Positions 23,712 through 35,201 of a stretch of DNA of 64,000 nucleotides are shown in pieces. This DNA is from Lantana camara (lineage: Eukaryota; Streptophyta; Magnoliopsida; Lamiales; Verbenaceae). The translations under genes and the position numbers were made by a program. The notes under the pieces were generated by a model. It did not search any database and had not been told where the DNA came from. It saw only the letters and a program-made list of their open reading frames with translations. Within the stretch, counting starts at the first letter, position 1, and every line of letters begins with the position of its first letter. The stretch is taken from NCBI GenBank assembly GCA_037501455.1, contig CM074855.1, forward strand, positions 28,919,501 through 28,983,500. The letters run 5' to 3'.

Positions 23712-24180
23712 CGTCTTCTTCCTCAAGACAACCCACCAGTTGCCGCCGCCGCCGCCTCTCCTTCTCTCTACCTCCACCCACCGCCCAACAGATCCGCATC
23801 ACCGCCGCCTCTTTTCTCTCCACCTCCACCGCCCCAGGTCTCCGCCAAACATGGCCCAACGCCGCCGCCGCCTCTCGATCTCCGTCGCTCAAAGCCACCG
23901 CCGCCGCCTCTCGATCTCCTCCTCCACCACCTCACACAACCCAGATCTCCGCTGCCCAACGCCCAACGCCGCCGCCTCTCTTCTCTCCTCCTCCACCGCC
24001 TCACACAGCCCAGATCTCCCTCGCTCAAAGCCGCCACCGCCGCCTCTCTTCTTTCCTCCTCCACCGCCTCACACAGCCCCCGATCTCCGCCGAACATGGC
24101 CCAACGCCGCCGCCTCTCGATCTCCTCCTCCACCGCCCTAGATCTCCGCCGAACGATCCCCCCCGTAACCAGAAGCCGCT
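23712..24180. repeat. GC-rich imperfect minisatellite inside the MULE
   Basis: About 470 bp of CCGCCGCC-rich DNA contrasts sharply with the AT-rich surroundings. CGCCGCCTCTC, CTCCTCCACC, CCTCACACA and AACATGGCCCAACGCCGCCG recur in units of about 80-90 bp. ORFs exist in several frames on both strands (for example 23740-24141 plus and 23768-24133 minus), all low complexity (Pro/Ser or Arg-rich). It may be an amplified captured exon fragment, but no protein family is recognisable. Confidence 0.75.
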
Positions 24181-24895
24181 GACGGTCATGGTGGTATGCC
24201 TGGATTTGTAGAGCATTGGGCGGCTATGGTGGTTATTATATACATATATATATATATATTATATGGTAAAATAGTCTTAAGGGCAAAAATGATATTTCAC
24301 CAACAAAAGTAAGCCAAAAAGCTTGTTATACTTGCAGTCAACGGGAGTGAGCCTCACATTCTCGGTCCAGGGTTTTTCGTGCATATTTAAAAAAATATAG
24401 GGTTGTTTAGAGTACTTTTTTTTTTGTCAAGGTTTTTTATGATATCGATTAACACAGGGTTGTGGATGTTGTTAGCTCCTTTGGACGTCATCTACCTTTT
24501 TTCTTGACAAAGTTCAGCGGCGGCATACAGTAAACAGCAAGGGAACCGCACCGCATTCTCACCCTTGCTCTATCTCAATCCCAAATCTACTCCATGGAAA
24601 GATGCTTCTCTATTAAGAAATCGGAGTTCAAGTCGCCAAAACTTTTCCTTGCTTACGGTGTAGCTCCACCCATCTTGGTGTCTCTTCGCGTCATACGGTA
24701 AATTACGTGCCTGAAAACCAATTTTCCAGATTATCTTTTTCTGTACAAAGGAATGAGCCCTCCTTCTCTTCAAATTAAGAGTCACCTCGTCAAGGTTTTC
24801 TGGGGATTTTGGAATGAATCTTGCTTTGAATTCTTCTTTCATGATTTTTTAATCCGTTTGATAGATACCGACATCTTCTTTTGCTGAGCTCTTCT

Positions 24896-26748
24896 CAGGG
24901 AGAGAAGAAGAAAACCAAAAAGACCAAAATCGAAAAATACTGGGTTTGGGAATTAGCAAATGAAACAAAACCTATATGGGTGAGTTTTGTGCATATTCAT
25001 CTTATGTTCTTATGACTCCAATTTGGCATCGGATTATGTAAGCTTTATGCCTTTCCTTTTGTGTAAAAATGCAGATGCGCAGTCCAAACGAAGTTGAAAA
25101 GGAACAATACCAAGAATTTTACAAGAGCACATCCAGTGAATTTTTGGATCCATTGGCTTATACTCATTTCACTACTGAGGTATCAATGTGTTTGTATTGG
25201 ATGGGTTTTGAAAACTTTGACACTTTCTGCTTTAGTTTTTTAATTTACAATTTTTTGCAGGGTGAGGTTCTACATTCCTGGAATGGCACCCCTTACCAAT
25301 GAAGAGGTTGTCAATAGTCAATACTAAGACCAAAAACATTGTCTGTATGTGAAACGTGTCTTCATTTCAGATGATTTTGATGGTGAACTGGTAAAACTTT
25401 CATCAATGCCTTGAATTTTTTGCACTGCAATTAAGTAATGTTTGTCATAACCAAAAGTAATTTCATGTTTTGTAGTTTCCAAGATACTTGAGCTTTGTGA
25501 AAGGTGTGGTGGACTCAGATGACCTTCCTCTTAATGTTTCCAGGGAGATTCTTCAGGAGAGCCGAATTGTAAGTCTCCAACACATAATCTGAATCATGCA
25601 ATAATTTATGTTTTTCATTTCTTTTTCTTATTATTATTATTTTTTTGGCTTTTTCAATTTTATTTATCTAGGTAAGGATAATGAGAAAGAGACTGGTCAG
25701 GAAAACATTTGACATGATTCAAGATCTTGCTGAAAGTGAAAAACAAAGAGGTTGGTTACTGATACAAGAATTATTGTCTTTCTTCTATTCAAGAAAAACC
25801 ATTTTTGCCTAACAGTTGTTCTATTATTTTAGGATTACAAAAAATTCTGGGAGAACTTTGGTAAATTTTTTAAGTTGGGTTGCATTGAAGACACTGGAAA
25901 TCACAGGAGGATTACACCTTTATTTAGATTTTTCTCTTCCAAGAGTGAGGAAGAGCTCATAAGTCTAGATGACTATGTCGAGACCATGGGTGAGAACCAG
26001 AAAGCTATTTATTACATAGCAACAGACAGCTTGCAAAGTGCTAACACGGCCCCTTTCTTGGAAAAATTGGTCCAGAAAGGTATTGACGTATGTAGTTCTA
26101 CATGAATCAACGAGTCCTCTTCTATCTACGTTCTAATTGTTGTTATTTTTTATATTAGAGTTTGTATTTCTTCTTTATTTAGTTTATTTCCTTGTATTAC
26201 GGACGCAAATCTTATTAATAACTTGATTTACAGGTGCTGTACCTAATTGAGCCAATTGATGAATTAGCCATCCAGAATTTACACACTTACAAAGAATAGA
26301 AATTTGTGGATATTAGCAAGGAGGATCTTGAGCTTGGTTAGTAACATATATGCAGATTTAATTTTGAATTCAGGACTTATTTTTACCCCATTTATTTTCC
26401 AACTGAGCTGAAAAACATATTTGAATGACAGGTGATGAGGATGAGGTGAAGGAAAGGGAAATCAAGCAAGAATACAATCTCCTGTGTGACTGGGTAAAAC
26501 AACAACTTGGTGATACGGTGGCTAAAGTGCAAATCTAAAAATGTTTGAGCTCATCACCGTGCGTGCTCGTTTCTGGCAAATTCGAATAGTCAGCAAACAT
26601 GGAAATGTGGGTCGCCTTGAGAGCATATTTCAGATTATTTCATCATAAAAATCAGATATTCTCAGTCTTATTTCTGTTATTTATCCACTTGATTTCCTGA
26701 AAACAGACTGATGCGAGCACAAACACTCGGAGACACTTCAAGTCTGTA
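24896..26748 (+). pseudogene. Captured fragment of an organellar Hsp90 gene (plastid HSP90-5-like)
   Basis: Exon-like pieces with GT-AG introns between them: about 24896-24979 (KYWVWELANETKPIW), 25075-25179 (MRSPNEVEKEQYQEFYK, then FLDPLAYTHFTTE), 25261-25390 (GEV..., IPGMAPLTNEE in another frame, VFISDDFDGEL), 25476-25568 ([20 protein letters not shown]), 25672-25750 (VRIMRKRLVRKTFDMIQ), 25833-26087 (KKFWENFGKFFKLGCIEDTG to FLEKLVQKGID), 26234-26336 (LYLIEPIDE), 26432-26610 (LLCDWVKQQLGD, SGKF, SANME) and about 26707-26748 (LMRAQTLGDTSS). These cover the middle and early C-terminal domains of Hsp90. ATGMAP-region deletion, a one-base insertion near 25740 and an in-frame TAG near 26298 disable it. 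Wording matches plastid HSP90-5 better than mitochondrial HSP90-6, from memory. Confidence 0.9.
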
Positions 26749-26810
26749 AAACAAAAAAATACGCTGATGGACCGGGCCTCTATGGTAGAATCAGTCGGGG
26801 GCCATGAGAG

Positions 26811-27670
26811 GTGGTGGTTTATCCTGCGGCTATTGAATTAACTGAACAAGCAGATACAAGAGGCAAAAACCATAAGAGTGGGGTTGGGTGGCTCAGGCAA
26901 TATGCCTGCCAAAGCAAGCAATGGAGCTTTGGGCGCAAGCTTGGTGGAGTCTCAGGTAATTCTTTCTTGGTGCACCCCTTTGGTCTTAACCAGCCGTCAA
27001 TCGGTGAGGGGTCGGTTCTTCATAATACAACCGAAAAAATGCCTATAATTGTAGCAGCTAGACTACCCGTCACTAATTACAAAGGTATGATCCTAAACTA
27101 ATGCATAAAGTCCTGTTCCTTAACTAAACACGGTAATAACTTCACTTCACACATAAGCTGCTTGTCATGTATGGAATTGAAAATACAAACTAAAGTTGGT
27201 GAAACGATCACAAAGCCTAGGTACTACATTGTATGCGTCATTTTAACGTATATTACACTGTTTACTCTTTGATTAGAATGTAACCTTTTTAATTAAAACC
27301 GTACTTGCAAATTTTTTGGGCTAAATTTGTCATAACAGTGTCCGACAACTTGACTCCATTAGACGACATGGTGTTTGGAGAACTTGCAGAAAATGTGCTT
27401 GATATGACTTGCTTTCGAACTTGTGGAATTGGATGAGGAGGTAATCATAGTCTTGTGCGGATAGTTAATGCTATTTGTCTTTGCAATATATTTTTAGTAT
27501 AGGGTACACATACAGCAAGTACAAACTTGTACTTTTCTTATAAATGCATTGAATTTTAACTTCCTTGTCTTTTTATTTTGTAGCAAATACAATACAATCT
27601 ATCTATTTATATTCGTATAGGTTTATGTTCGGGTGCAAACATGACGCTGAAGCATCACAAGGTACTCAGG
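26811..27670 (+). pseudogene. RPA70-like relic in H3
   Basis: A piece at about 27033-27088 encodes EKMPIIVAARLPVTNYKG, the counterpart of the H1 piece MAIIAATALNVSDYKG. At 27205-27225 GETITKPR is the zinc-finger tail. At 27340-27440 SDNLTPLDDMVFGELAENVL is the third OB fold, followed by a frame change. GGTGCAAACATGACGCTGAA (about 27635) is shared with the corresponding 3' exon region in H2 (about 21880). The upstream reading 26811-27000 (AIELTEQADTRGK...) is not recognised. Confidence 0.65.
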
Positions 27671-28216
27671 GTTGAAAATCCACGTGGTGAGTGAGATAAT
27701 ACTATTTTTTCACTGCGGCTGAACATATCTGGCAACTCAGCTTACTCTCAGCGATCATGCTTGTGTAGGTTGTAAATATGTAATTTTTTAGTTAGCCTAC
27801 CAAACTTGTATAAGCCTTTGTCTGCTGGCTAATTTTGTTACCATCTTTACCAGGAGATGCTCTGCCCTTATACTTCTGCAAATCATTATATGTTTGTACA
27901 GAAACTATGTATATACGAAAGTCTGATTGTAGCCAGTTTTGTTTTTTCCTGCCCAAGTGACTTTCTATGCATTATTTGTATTTGTTTTAAACTCTTTGAC
28001 TCTCGTTAAATGACATAAATTATTTGAGCTTTTGGTTGGTGTTACATACTTTCAGATAATACATTGTTAGCCTTCCAATCTACGTTGGTTATAAAATATA
28101 AATACGAAACGAATATTATACGTTCATTCAATAACTTGGTGAAAAAACACATCATTTGCGTGCACGAGCACATTCATTCAACACCTCAGAAAAGACACAT
28201 CATCCACGGGCACGAA

Positions 28217-28248
28217 CACCACGCCTTGCGCGGTGTCCCTCACCCTAG
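28217..28248 (+). other. Helitron 3' terminus of H3: hairpin and CTAG
   Basis: CACCACGC-CTT-GCGCGGTG (28217-28235) is an 8-bp stem with one mismatch; nine bases later comes CTAG (28245-28248) followed by T. Spacing and stem are the same as in H1, showing one family. Confidence 0.87.
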
Positions 28249-28303
28249 TCTTGTACAAGAATCTATTAAAAGGCTTCTAGGGTGGATCGAGGCATGTTAC
28301 GAG

Positions 28304-28738
28304 CTATAAAGCACGCACATTTCAAATTTTAATCGTTTGCAGTGTCAGACACGTATTCGTAATACGTGTCCGACACGGCACCGACACGGTAAAATGTGTC
28401 TAAAAATTAAAAAAAATTTCAATACGTCGTGGACATGTGTTTGCCACAACTTGGACACGGCGTAAAACGTGTCCAACACGGTCCGAACACTCTGATGCAA
28501 AAAATTTTAAAAAAATAAAATATTTTTCCTAAAAATTTGAGGATATAATTTTTTAAGAAAAAAAGAATTATATAAATGTGCTAAAAGATGTATAACATTA
28601 ATTTAAATTCATTTTTTTTTTATAATATCTTTATATAAAAAATGTATCAATATTATTTGTAATGCCTTTAAATGTTGAATTGGAAAATGGTGTATGTTAT
28701 TTAAATTTGTAAAATTGAATACTTCCCTTTATAAATAC

Positions 28739-28786
<48 letters not shown>

Positions 28787-28879
28787 GTCGTGTCATGCCC
28801 TAAATTTTTTAAAAAAATTCGTGTCGACGTGTTCATGTTGTCTCGTCCATATCGCCGTATCCGTATCTATGCATCATAG
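28304..28879. mobile_element. Non-autonomous element rich in CGTGTCCGACAC motifs
   Basis: The left end CTATAAAGCACG and the right end, reversed CTATGATGCATAG, form an imperfect inverted repeat. Just inside are repeated GTGTCCGACAC/GTGTCAGACACG motifs. The middle is AT-rich with an AT microsatellite (about 28745-28782). A much shorter relative lies at 58163-58322, with the same style of ends. No transposase is present and no clear target duplication was found. Confidence 0.6.
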
Positions 28880-30047
28880 GTTATGAGTTTCATGATTAAC
28901 TTGGGAACGAGGATAGAGATCTGTCACGCCAATGAGTTCAAGATAATATTGCGATAAGGATTTAAAATTATTAAAGAAGTGGTAAGTTTCACATATATTG
29001 CGATAAAAGATTAATATAATAAAAAGGTATAACTGATAAGTGATAAGTAAGGGGATGTGAAAATTTTAATTGATAATGATAGAGAGAATAGTTTGTAATC
29101 ATCCTTGAATTTAGAGGTAATATATGTAATTTTCCATATATAAATGACGGTAAAATAAAAAGGCAGCCGAATTTAGCAATTCCTTTTTTGATCTTCAAAT
29201 TTCTTTCTTGAAAAGCAACACTGTCGGGAACCTATCCATCTACCCAAGATTCGTTTCAACACCTGAATAAAACTAACCTCAAGTTTCAACTTGATGCGGC
29301 AAGGAAACAGATTAGCCCCAACACAAAGAGTGCCGTGCAAGTAAGATAGCAGATCTGGTAAAGTCGTAACAAATTGAATTGAGGATTATAATTCATGATA
29401 AGAAAATGTAACATGCATAATTCAAATACTAAGTTTTAAGATTCTATAAATATGACTGTTAAAAGTATGATGATCCAATCTTTGATTTGATTTCTCTTGA
29501 TTAGCCTCTCGAAAACCCCAACTCACTACGGTAAGGTCTTGGGTAAGGTTGTGAGGAAAGAGTGGCTAATAACAGGTAAGGTCTTGAGAAAAGAGTGGTT
29601 AATCTCAGGGCGTTCGACAAAGAGAGGTAAGGTCTTGAGGAAAGAATGGCTAATCTCAGGGCGTTCGACAAAGAGGGGTCAATTTCTTGGCGTTCTGAGT
29701 TGAACACGACAAAAACTAAATATTATAAAATCAAGTTAGAGAATACAACCAACACGGCGAAAATCAGAATATCATAAGCGAAAGTTGCAAGGAAACACAA
29801 GCCGAAACTGCAATTTTAAGAGGCAAGTGTGATACACAGTTAGTCGAAGCTGCAATTTTCAGAAGCGAATGAGTTATACAGTTAGCCTCATGCTGAATAA
29901 ACTCCACTATCAAGACGTGATAAAAATAAAACTGAATTCTAAGTCACAACTTCCATTGGGAAGACACACAGAAGAAGCAAAACTTTTATACGAAAGATAA
30001 AACTTCAATACATAAAAAAAAGAAAAAAAAGCATAACTTAAAAATAT
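28880..30047. other. Unassigned non-coding stretch with a 51-bp tandem repeat
   Basis: I recognise no gene here. At 29575-29677 there are two adjacent units of about 51 bp containing GGTAAGGTCTTGAG and TAATCTCAGGGCGTTCGACA, with a partial third just upstream. The short ORFs across it on both strands simply read the repeat. Confidence 0.6.
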
Positions 30048-32889
30048 TGGATCTCAAAGACTGTAGTGTAAAGAGATGAGAGAAAAAGGTTTTGTATTGT
30101 AACGCCCCGAGTTTTCCATTTAATCATTATGTGTTAATTTATAATTTTCATGACATTAGATTCTTAATATTTTCATGATTTATATGAAATTAATTGCTAA
30201 TGTGACTAAATGCTCTTACATGTCTTTATTTGATCATTCCTTATATGTATGGACTTAATTGCATTAATATGAATTGGAGTTAAGTGAACACATTCCTTAA
30301 GATAGAGTTTGATTGCATGAACTTAAATAGCTTAGGGACTAAGTTGCTAAATATGGTGATTCATCCATTTTGTTGGAAGACTTTGGAATATATGTATATC
30401 GCTTATTTCATTCATTTATCATTTTCAACAAAACCTCACACACACACACACACACACTAATACACGATCAAAACACCATGGAAGAGAAGAAGGAGATTTC
30501 ATCATTTCAAGCTTGAATCAAGGAAGTTAATTGCATAAGTTGGAGCATCTTCATCATCTCATCATCTCATCCCTTCTTTCTTTCACTTTAAGGTATAGAT
30601 GGAGTATTTATATGAATCTCTTGAACTTATTTGAAGTAGGGTTTGTTGATTATGATATGATTCCTTGGTTATAAGTGTTTAGGAGCATGTTTAGGATCAT
30701 TACAATTGAAGAATTGCATGAATTCTTGAAGTATAGGAAAGTTGATATCATGGAAATTATATGGGTTTGTTGGATGAATTATTGATGATCTACGCTTGTT
30801 TTATGGATTACTTGATTCCTAATTGATATATATGAGTTATATGCATGATATATGTTGGTTTTGGGTTGATTCTTGCATTGATTTGGTGTTTATATGGCTT
30901 AGGAGCCAACTCCCGTATGTATGCCCTGTTTTTCCCTTGCTTTTCGCCCAGAATACTTCCAAACGCCCGTTTGGGATTCTAGTTATAACAACAAACGCCC
31001 GTTTAGGAACCTACTGCCTTCCCCGAGTGCTTCCAAACGCCGTTTATGCTTTTAGTTCATTTTTCAAACGGGCGTTTCTCCCTCATCCGAACTCTAAATG
31101 ACCTGATTTTTTAACCGTTGGAAACCTCTTGAAGTCTAGAACAACCTCCAATTAGAATCATCTCAATATATTTTCTCATTTGTGAGATATGATCAATTCT
31201 TTTAGGTGTCGCTACTTTTCCGGAAAACTACACTCGCCTAACTTCAAGCTTATGCCATTTTCTCCTCGCTTTGAACTAGAAAACGAGCCATATATCCTCG
31301 GAAAGGTCTTTGTGTCTAGTTTCATTACCAACAAACAAAACTAAATTCCCACTTCTATAAGTAAAGATATTCCAGTTTCCGTTTTTGCCAAACTTCACCA
31401 AAACCTTTCTTATTGCATTCCTTTCACTCTCTTGGCTCCCATATGTGATTTATATGAGTTATATACTTTATTTATTGATATTTATGATCTTATTTGACAT
31501 TCTTTAATTATTATTGCATGAAATATTGATCATGATCTTGTCGTGCGTCGTAAATGGTTAATGTGAGTCGTGTCTCACACACCTTTGTCCTTGCTACACA
31601 GATTTCCTTCCAGTTGACGAGGAGCAAGCTTCTTAATTGTATCCTTGTTATATTGTCAGCACAGGTGAGGTTTAATTTCTAGATATATAGAACCCATATA
31701 ACCCTATGTGATGTTTGAGCCAAAATGTATCTATATATATATAGTTTTCCAAACTCTATTGATTTTCAACTGGTTTCACGGATCGAACGGATTGATTGAT
31801 TGAGTGATTGATTGTTTTGGCGAGTAAAACATGTTCACTTGGGCCCGAGGGTAGTGTATTGAGCCAACCGAGGAAGCAAGGGCTGACGGGTAACTCTTGC
31901 ACTATCCTCACAACTTTGGGATGCCCCCTGAACCCACTAGGAGATTAGTGGGGGAAGGAGTCCCGGGCATAGGGACTCATGAACCCTATGCTCGTCGTTA
32001 TTGGGTGGTGGGGCCTTGCAATCCCACCATCACCGGAGGAAAAAGAGATTGAAAATGCTAATTGTGCACTATAAATTGATTGCTTGATCACCTAATCACT
32101 TAATACTTGAATTATTGTACACAGTCGGAGAAAGGTTGGAGAATTGCCCTCACTCGCCGGGCCACTGATTGAATTGAATTGAATTGATAACGTTTGTATT
32201 GTGAAATTGATTAGTTGTAATCTCGGGCGAGTTCTGCTTTATTATTGAACTTATATTGCTTTCTCATATAAAACCTTACCCGAGATTATAACTTGCATGT
32301 TAATTACGCTAATATTTATTTATAAACCCCTCACTCAGTCGTTGGTAGACTAACACCTCACACTTTTCAGGTTTTCAAGGGTTGCATGCTAGGCGGGATC
32401 GAGTCAGGTCTTTTGTTCTTTGGGTCTAACACTTGTCTTTCTCATTTTGTTGTACATTATCTATGCATATATGTATTGTTATGTCTCTTGGTACCTATGT
32501 ATTGAGTATGACCTATTTGGATATCTTTGGAATTGGATTTATGTAAATGATGGAAGGATTATGTTAATGAAGTGAATGTAAATTATGCTTCCGTTTTTTT
32601 ATTTATGCATGTTGGTATTATATGAGGGTTAGTCCCGCCTAGCTAGTAGTTTATTTTCTTTTGTCACCCGTTCGCTATAGTCTTGGTTCATGTACGGATC
32701 ATCCATTTCGTATGTGGACTGAGCTATAATGCGGGGGTATGGCATCTCCACGTTCCGGGTGCTACATGTATTCCATAATTCTTGTATATTAAACTATTAT
32801 AGAGTGATCAAATAAAAAGACCTACACTCCTAATCAAATCCTGTAGCAAAATGGATTAGGAGATCTTTCATAAATTATTAAGGTCAACA
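30048..32889 (-). mobile_element. 3' LTR of the host Copia element, split by a solo LTR
   Basis: On the minus strand the Copia pol is followed by TTGAGGGCGAT (purine-rich tract) and then TGTTGACCTTAATAATT at 32889, a normal LTR start. After removing the inserted solo LTR S1 and one target duplication, about 168 bp remain, ending near GAGATCCA (30048). The far boundary is a guess from the TG/CA rule, since the partner LTR lies outside the window. Confidence 0.45.
30098..32766 (+). mobile_element. Solo LTR S1 (family with TGTAACGCCCCG...GGTGCTACA ends)
   Basis: The 2669-bp unit starts TGTAACGCCCCGAG, ends CCGGGTGCTACA and is flanked by a perfect 5-bp repeat TGTAT (30093-30097 and 32767-32771). 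TG...CA ends plus a 5-bp duplication without internal retroviral genes indicate a solo LTR left by LTR-LTR recombination. A (CA)n run lies at about 30436-30456. Its last 200 bp (TAGTCCCGCCTAGCT, TTGTCACCCGTTCGCTATA) are shared, inverted, with S3 and S4. Short ORFs inside are not recognised. It is long for an LTR, so a TG...CA non-autonomous element is an alternative. Confidence 0.8.
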
Positions 32890-34272
32890 ATCGCCCTCAA
32901 GTTAGGTCGGGATGTCCAACGCCTAACTTGTGTAAGGTATCATGAAACACTTTCCCTGTAACAGCCTTAGTGAGAATGTTCGCCAGTTGGTCCTCCGATC
33001 GTACGAACGGGAGTAACACAATCCTTCCTTCTAGCTTTTCCTTGATAAAATGATGATCAATCTCCACATATTTCGGTCTGTCATGCTGTACCGGATTCTC
33101 GGATATGTGGACAGAAGCTTTGCTGTCACACTTTAGAGGGCACGCTCTTATTGGTGGAAAACCCAACTCAGTCATCAACTTTCTTAACCACAGAATCTCA
33201 GACAATCCTTTAGTGATCCCTCGAAATTCTGCCTCGGCACTCGAAAGTGCCACTACCTTTTACTTCTTTCTCTTCCAAGTGACTAAGTTTCCTCCAACAA
33301 ATGCAACGTAACCCGAGGTAGACCTCTTGTCACTTGGTTCCCTATCCAATCTGCATCTGTATATGCTTCTATTTGTAAGTGGCCATTCCTTAGAAATAGA
33401 ATCCTAGTGTCTAGAGACCCCTTCAAATACCTTAATATTCGCATATGTTCCTTTTGAGGGTTGTACATGAATTGACCCACCACGCCGGCGTATGCAACAT
33501 CTGGTCTGGTATGAGAGAGGTATATGAGTTTTCCAGCAAGATGTTGGTACGTCGCTCGATCTTCTGATTCAGCCCCTTCTGCGACCCTTAACCCGTGATT
33601 GCTCACCTTAGGCGTGTCGCTCGGTTTGCAATCCAACAACCCCGCCTTTGCTAGTAAGTCAAGAATATACTTCCTTTGTGACAGGTAAATCCCTTGATTT
33701 GATCTCATGACTTCGATCCCTAGGAAATAGTTTAGGTGACCCAGGTCCTTCATTTCGAATTCCCCGAACAAATTCTCTCGAAGATCCCTTATTTCCTCAG
33801 AGTCATCCCTGGTGATGATCATATCATCGACATATATAATCAAACACATAATTTCTCGCCTCTCATTTTTAAAAATAGAGTATGGTCTGAGTTACTCTGT
33901 ATGTACCCGTACCATTTCATCGGAACGGTGAATCTTCCAAAACCATGCCTTAAGAGACTGTTTTAGGCCATACAACGCCTTTCTAAGCTTGCACACCTCA
34001 TGGGTACCAAACTCGTAAGAAAACCCCGGTGAAACCTCCATATACACTTCCTCCATTAAATAAACATGGAGGAAGGCATTCTTAATGCCAAACTAGTGAA
34101 GAGGCTAGTCCCGGTTTATGGGAACCGACAACAGAACCCGGATAGTATCGATCTTAGCCACCGGGGAGAAGGTTTCTGCATAATCCACCCCATAGGTCCG
34201 AGTGTAGCCTTTTGCAACCAAGCAAGCCTTGTATCGTTCAATGGATCCATCAGCTTTCCTCTTAATCGTATA
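32890..34272 (-). pseudogene. Copia pol: end of reverse transcriptase and RNase H (decayed)
   Basis: Minus-strand pieces: RT with LIIYVDDMIITRDD and FEMKDLGHLNYFLGIEV (33283-33849), YLSHTRPDVAYAGVVGQFMY, then RNase H with ALSSAEAEFRGITKGLSEIL and PKYVEIDHHFIKEKL, ending LANILTKAVTG (32897-33253). Upstream at 33850-34272 are GLKQS and [16 protein letters not shown] in frames broken by stops and shifts. This is the carboxyl part of a Ty1/copia polyprotein. The upstream part continues at 49280 beyond the Tat element, which inserted within the RT coding region. Confidence 0.9.
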
Positions 34273-35196
34273 TGTAGACGAATTAATTTTCGTCTAATTA
34301 AAATGGAACACGTGTAAAATTAAATATTGATTATCAAATTTAATTCTCTTTATTTAATATTTTTGGATTGTTATTAAATCAATATCCATAAAATATTTAA
34401 ATAGATTGATTTATTTGATAATTTTAATATTTATTTTGTCATCAAATCATGTATTGACGCGTGTCAAAATTGAAGTGTTCCGACGAATCAAATCAAGCCT
34501 TGCAGCTCAGTTGGTTGTGACCAATCAAATGACGACACGTGGCATGTCTCAACACGTGGACCAATCAAGTCAAAACATGTCATTTATTTATTTTCTTTAA
34601 TATAAATTTATATTAAAGTGATAAATAAATAAATAAAATATTTGATATTATCCTTCTAATAAATAAATGAAGAGATAATTATCAAAATATTCAACCCTAC
34701 ACCTATAAATAGAGGTCATGGGTACATTTAAAAGAGATCAACATTGACTTCGATCAACGGACTTCAAGACTTCGACTTCGACTTCAACACGGAAATCAAA
34801 GGAGTCTTCACGCCGTCAAGCCTACGTACGTGCGCGAGTCTTCTTCACGTCATCAAGTCTTCGTTGAATCTTCTAAGTCTTCTTCCCGTCGTCATTAAGT
34901 TCTTAAAGTTCAAGTCCCGCTGCTACGAGGAACTACAATCTTTGAAGGTTCTACGGTTTCATCAAAGCTGCAGGTAAATCACGTGGTTTTCTCCGTCAAA
35001 ATCGGTAAAAATCGCGCCTACGTGTTCGAGAATAAGCTTCACGCCCTCGAATACAAAATTGAAGAGAAGAATCAGAGGAATAAACTTCATAGGATTTATT
35101 CCTTTAAATTCGACAAGTTCTTTAAATTATTATATATTTTGTTCATATAGTTTGTCTTGTAATTTATTTTGCAGACAATAAAATTTGTTGTGAACA
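34273..35196 (+). repeat. 5' LTR of the Tat element
   Basis: 924 bp, from TGTAGACGAATTAATTTTCG to GTTGTGAACA. The promoter is probably around the TATA box at 34704. Two CACGTG motifs lie upstream of it near 34536 and 34553, and others of the ACACGTGT type near 34305. Confidence 0.96.
34704..34711 (+). promoter_or_regulatory. TATA box of the Tat 5' LTR
   Basis: TATAAATA in the context CACCTATAAATAGAGG is a strong plant-type TATA box and would start transcription about 30 bp downstream. The same site in the 3' LTR is at 48787. Confidence 0.75.
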
Positions 35197-35201
35197 AATT
35201 T

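Larger units (their letters stand above)
22538..24478. mobile_element. Mutator-like (MULE) non-autonomous element, 9-bp TSD
   Basis: Both ends are GAGCTAACAACATCCACAAC in inverted orientation, and similarity continues for about 105 bp (22538-22645 and 24372-24478). The perfect direct repeat CTTTGGACG flanks the element (22529-22537 and 24479-24487). Long TIRs plus a 9-bp duplication are the MULE signature. The interior is (TA)n-rich (22720-23710) and then a GC-rich tandemly repeated block (23712-24180). There is no MURA-type transposase. It inserted into Helitron H3. Confidence 0.93.
22449..28248 (+). mobile_element. Helitron-like element H3 with captured Hsp90 and nested MULE
   Basis: The 3' terminus is defined by a hairpin and CTAG (28217-28248). 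The start is truncated at the H2 junction but the following bases (ACTGAGCTCACAATT, TCAGCCACACTAGAT) match the 5' regions of H1 and H2. Contents in order: a Mutator-type element (22538-24478), an Hsp90 gene fragment (24896-26748), an RPA-like relic (26811-27670). No Rep/helicase was found. Intron-containing cargo indicates capture at the DNA level, as is usual for Helitrons. A minus-strand ORF at 24570-24842 is not recognised. Confidence 0.7.

Noticed and set aside
23676..24216. Overlapping Pro/Ser- and Arg/Gly-rich ORFs
   Set aside because: Several frames on both strands are open at once because the DNA is a CCG-rich repeat; no domain is visible.
24570..24842. Minus-strand ORF with a vague B3-domain look
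   Set aside because: Similarity was too weak to support, and it lies between a MULE and captured Hsp90 DNA.
25075..26610. A functional Hsp90 gene
   Set aside because: N- and C-terminal exons are missing and there are a deletion, a frameshift and an internal stop.
16201..27670. Active RPA genes in the Helitron array
   Set aside because: All three copies have stops, frame changes or missing exons.
34406..34977. ORFs inside the Tat LTRs (repeated at 48489-49060)
   Set aside because: They are the same LTR sequence twice, lie around the TATA box and have no protein similarity.
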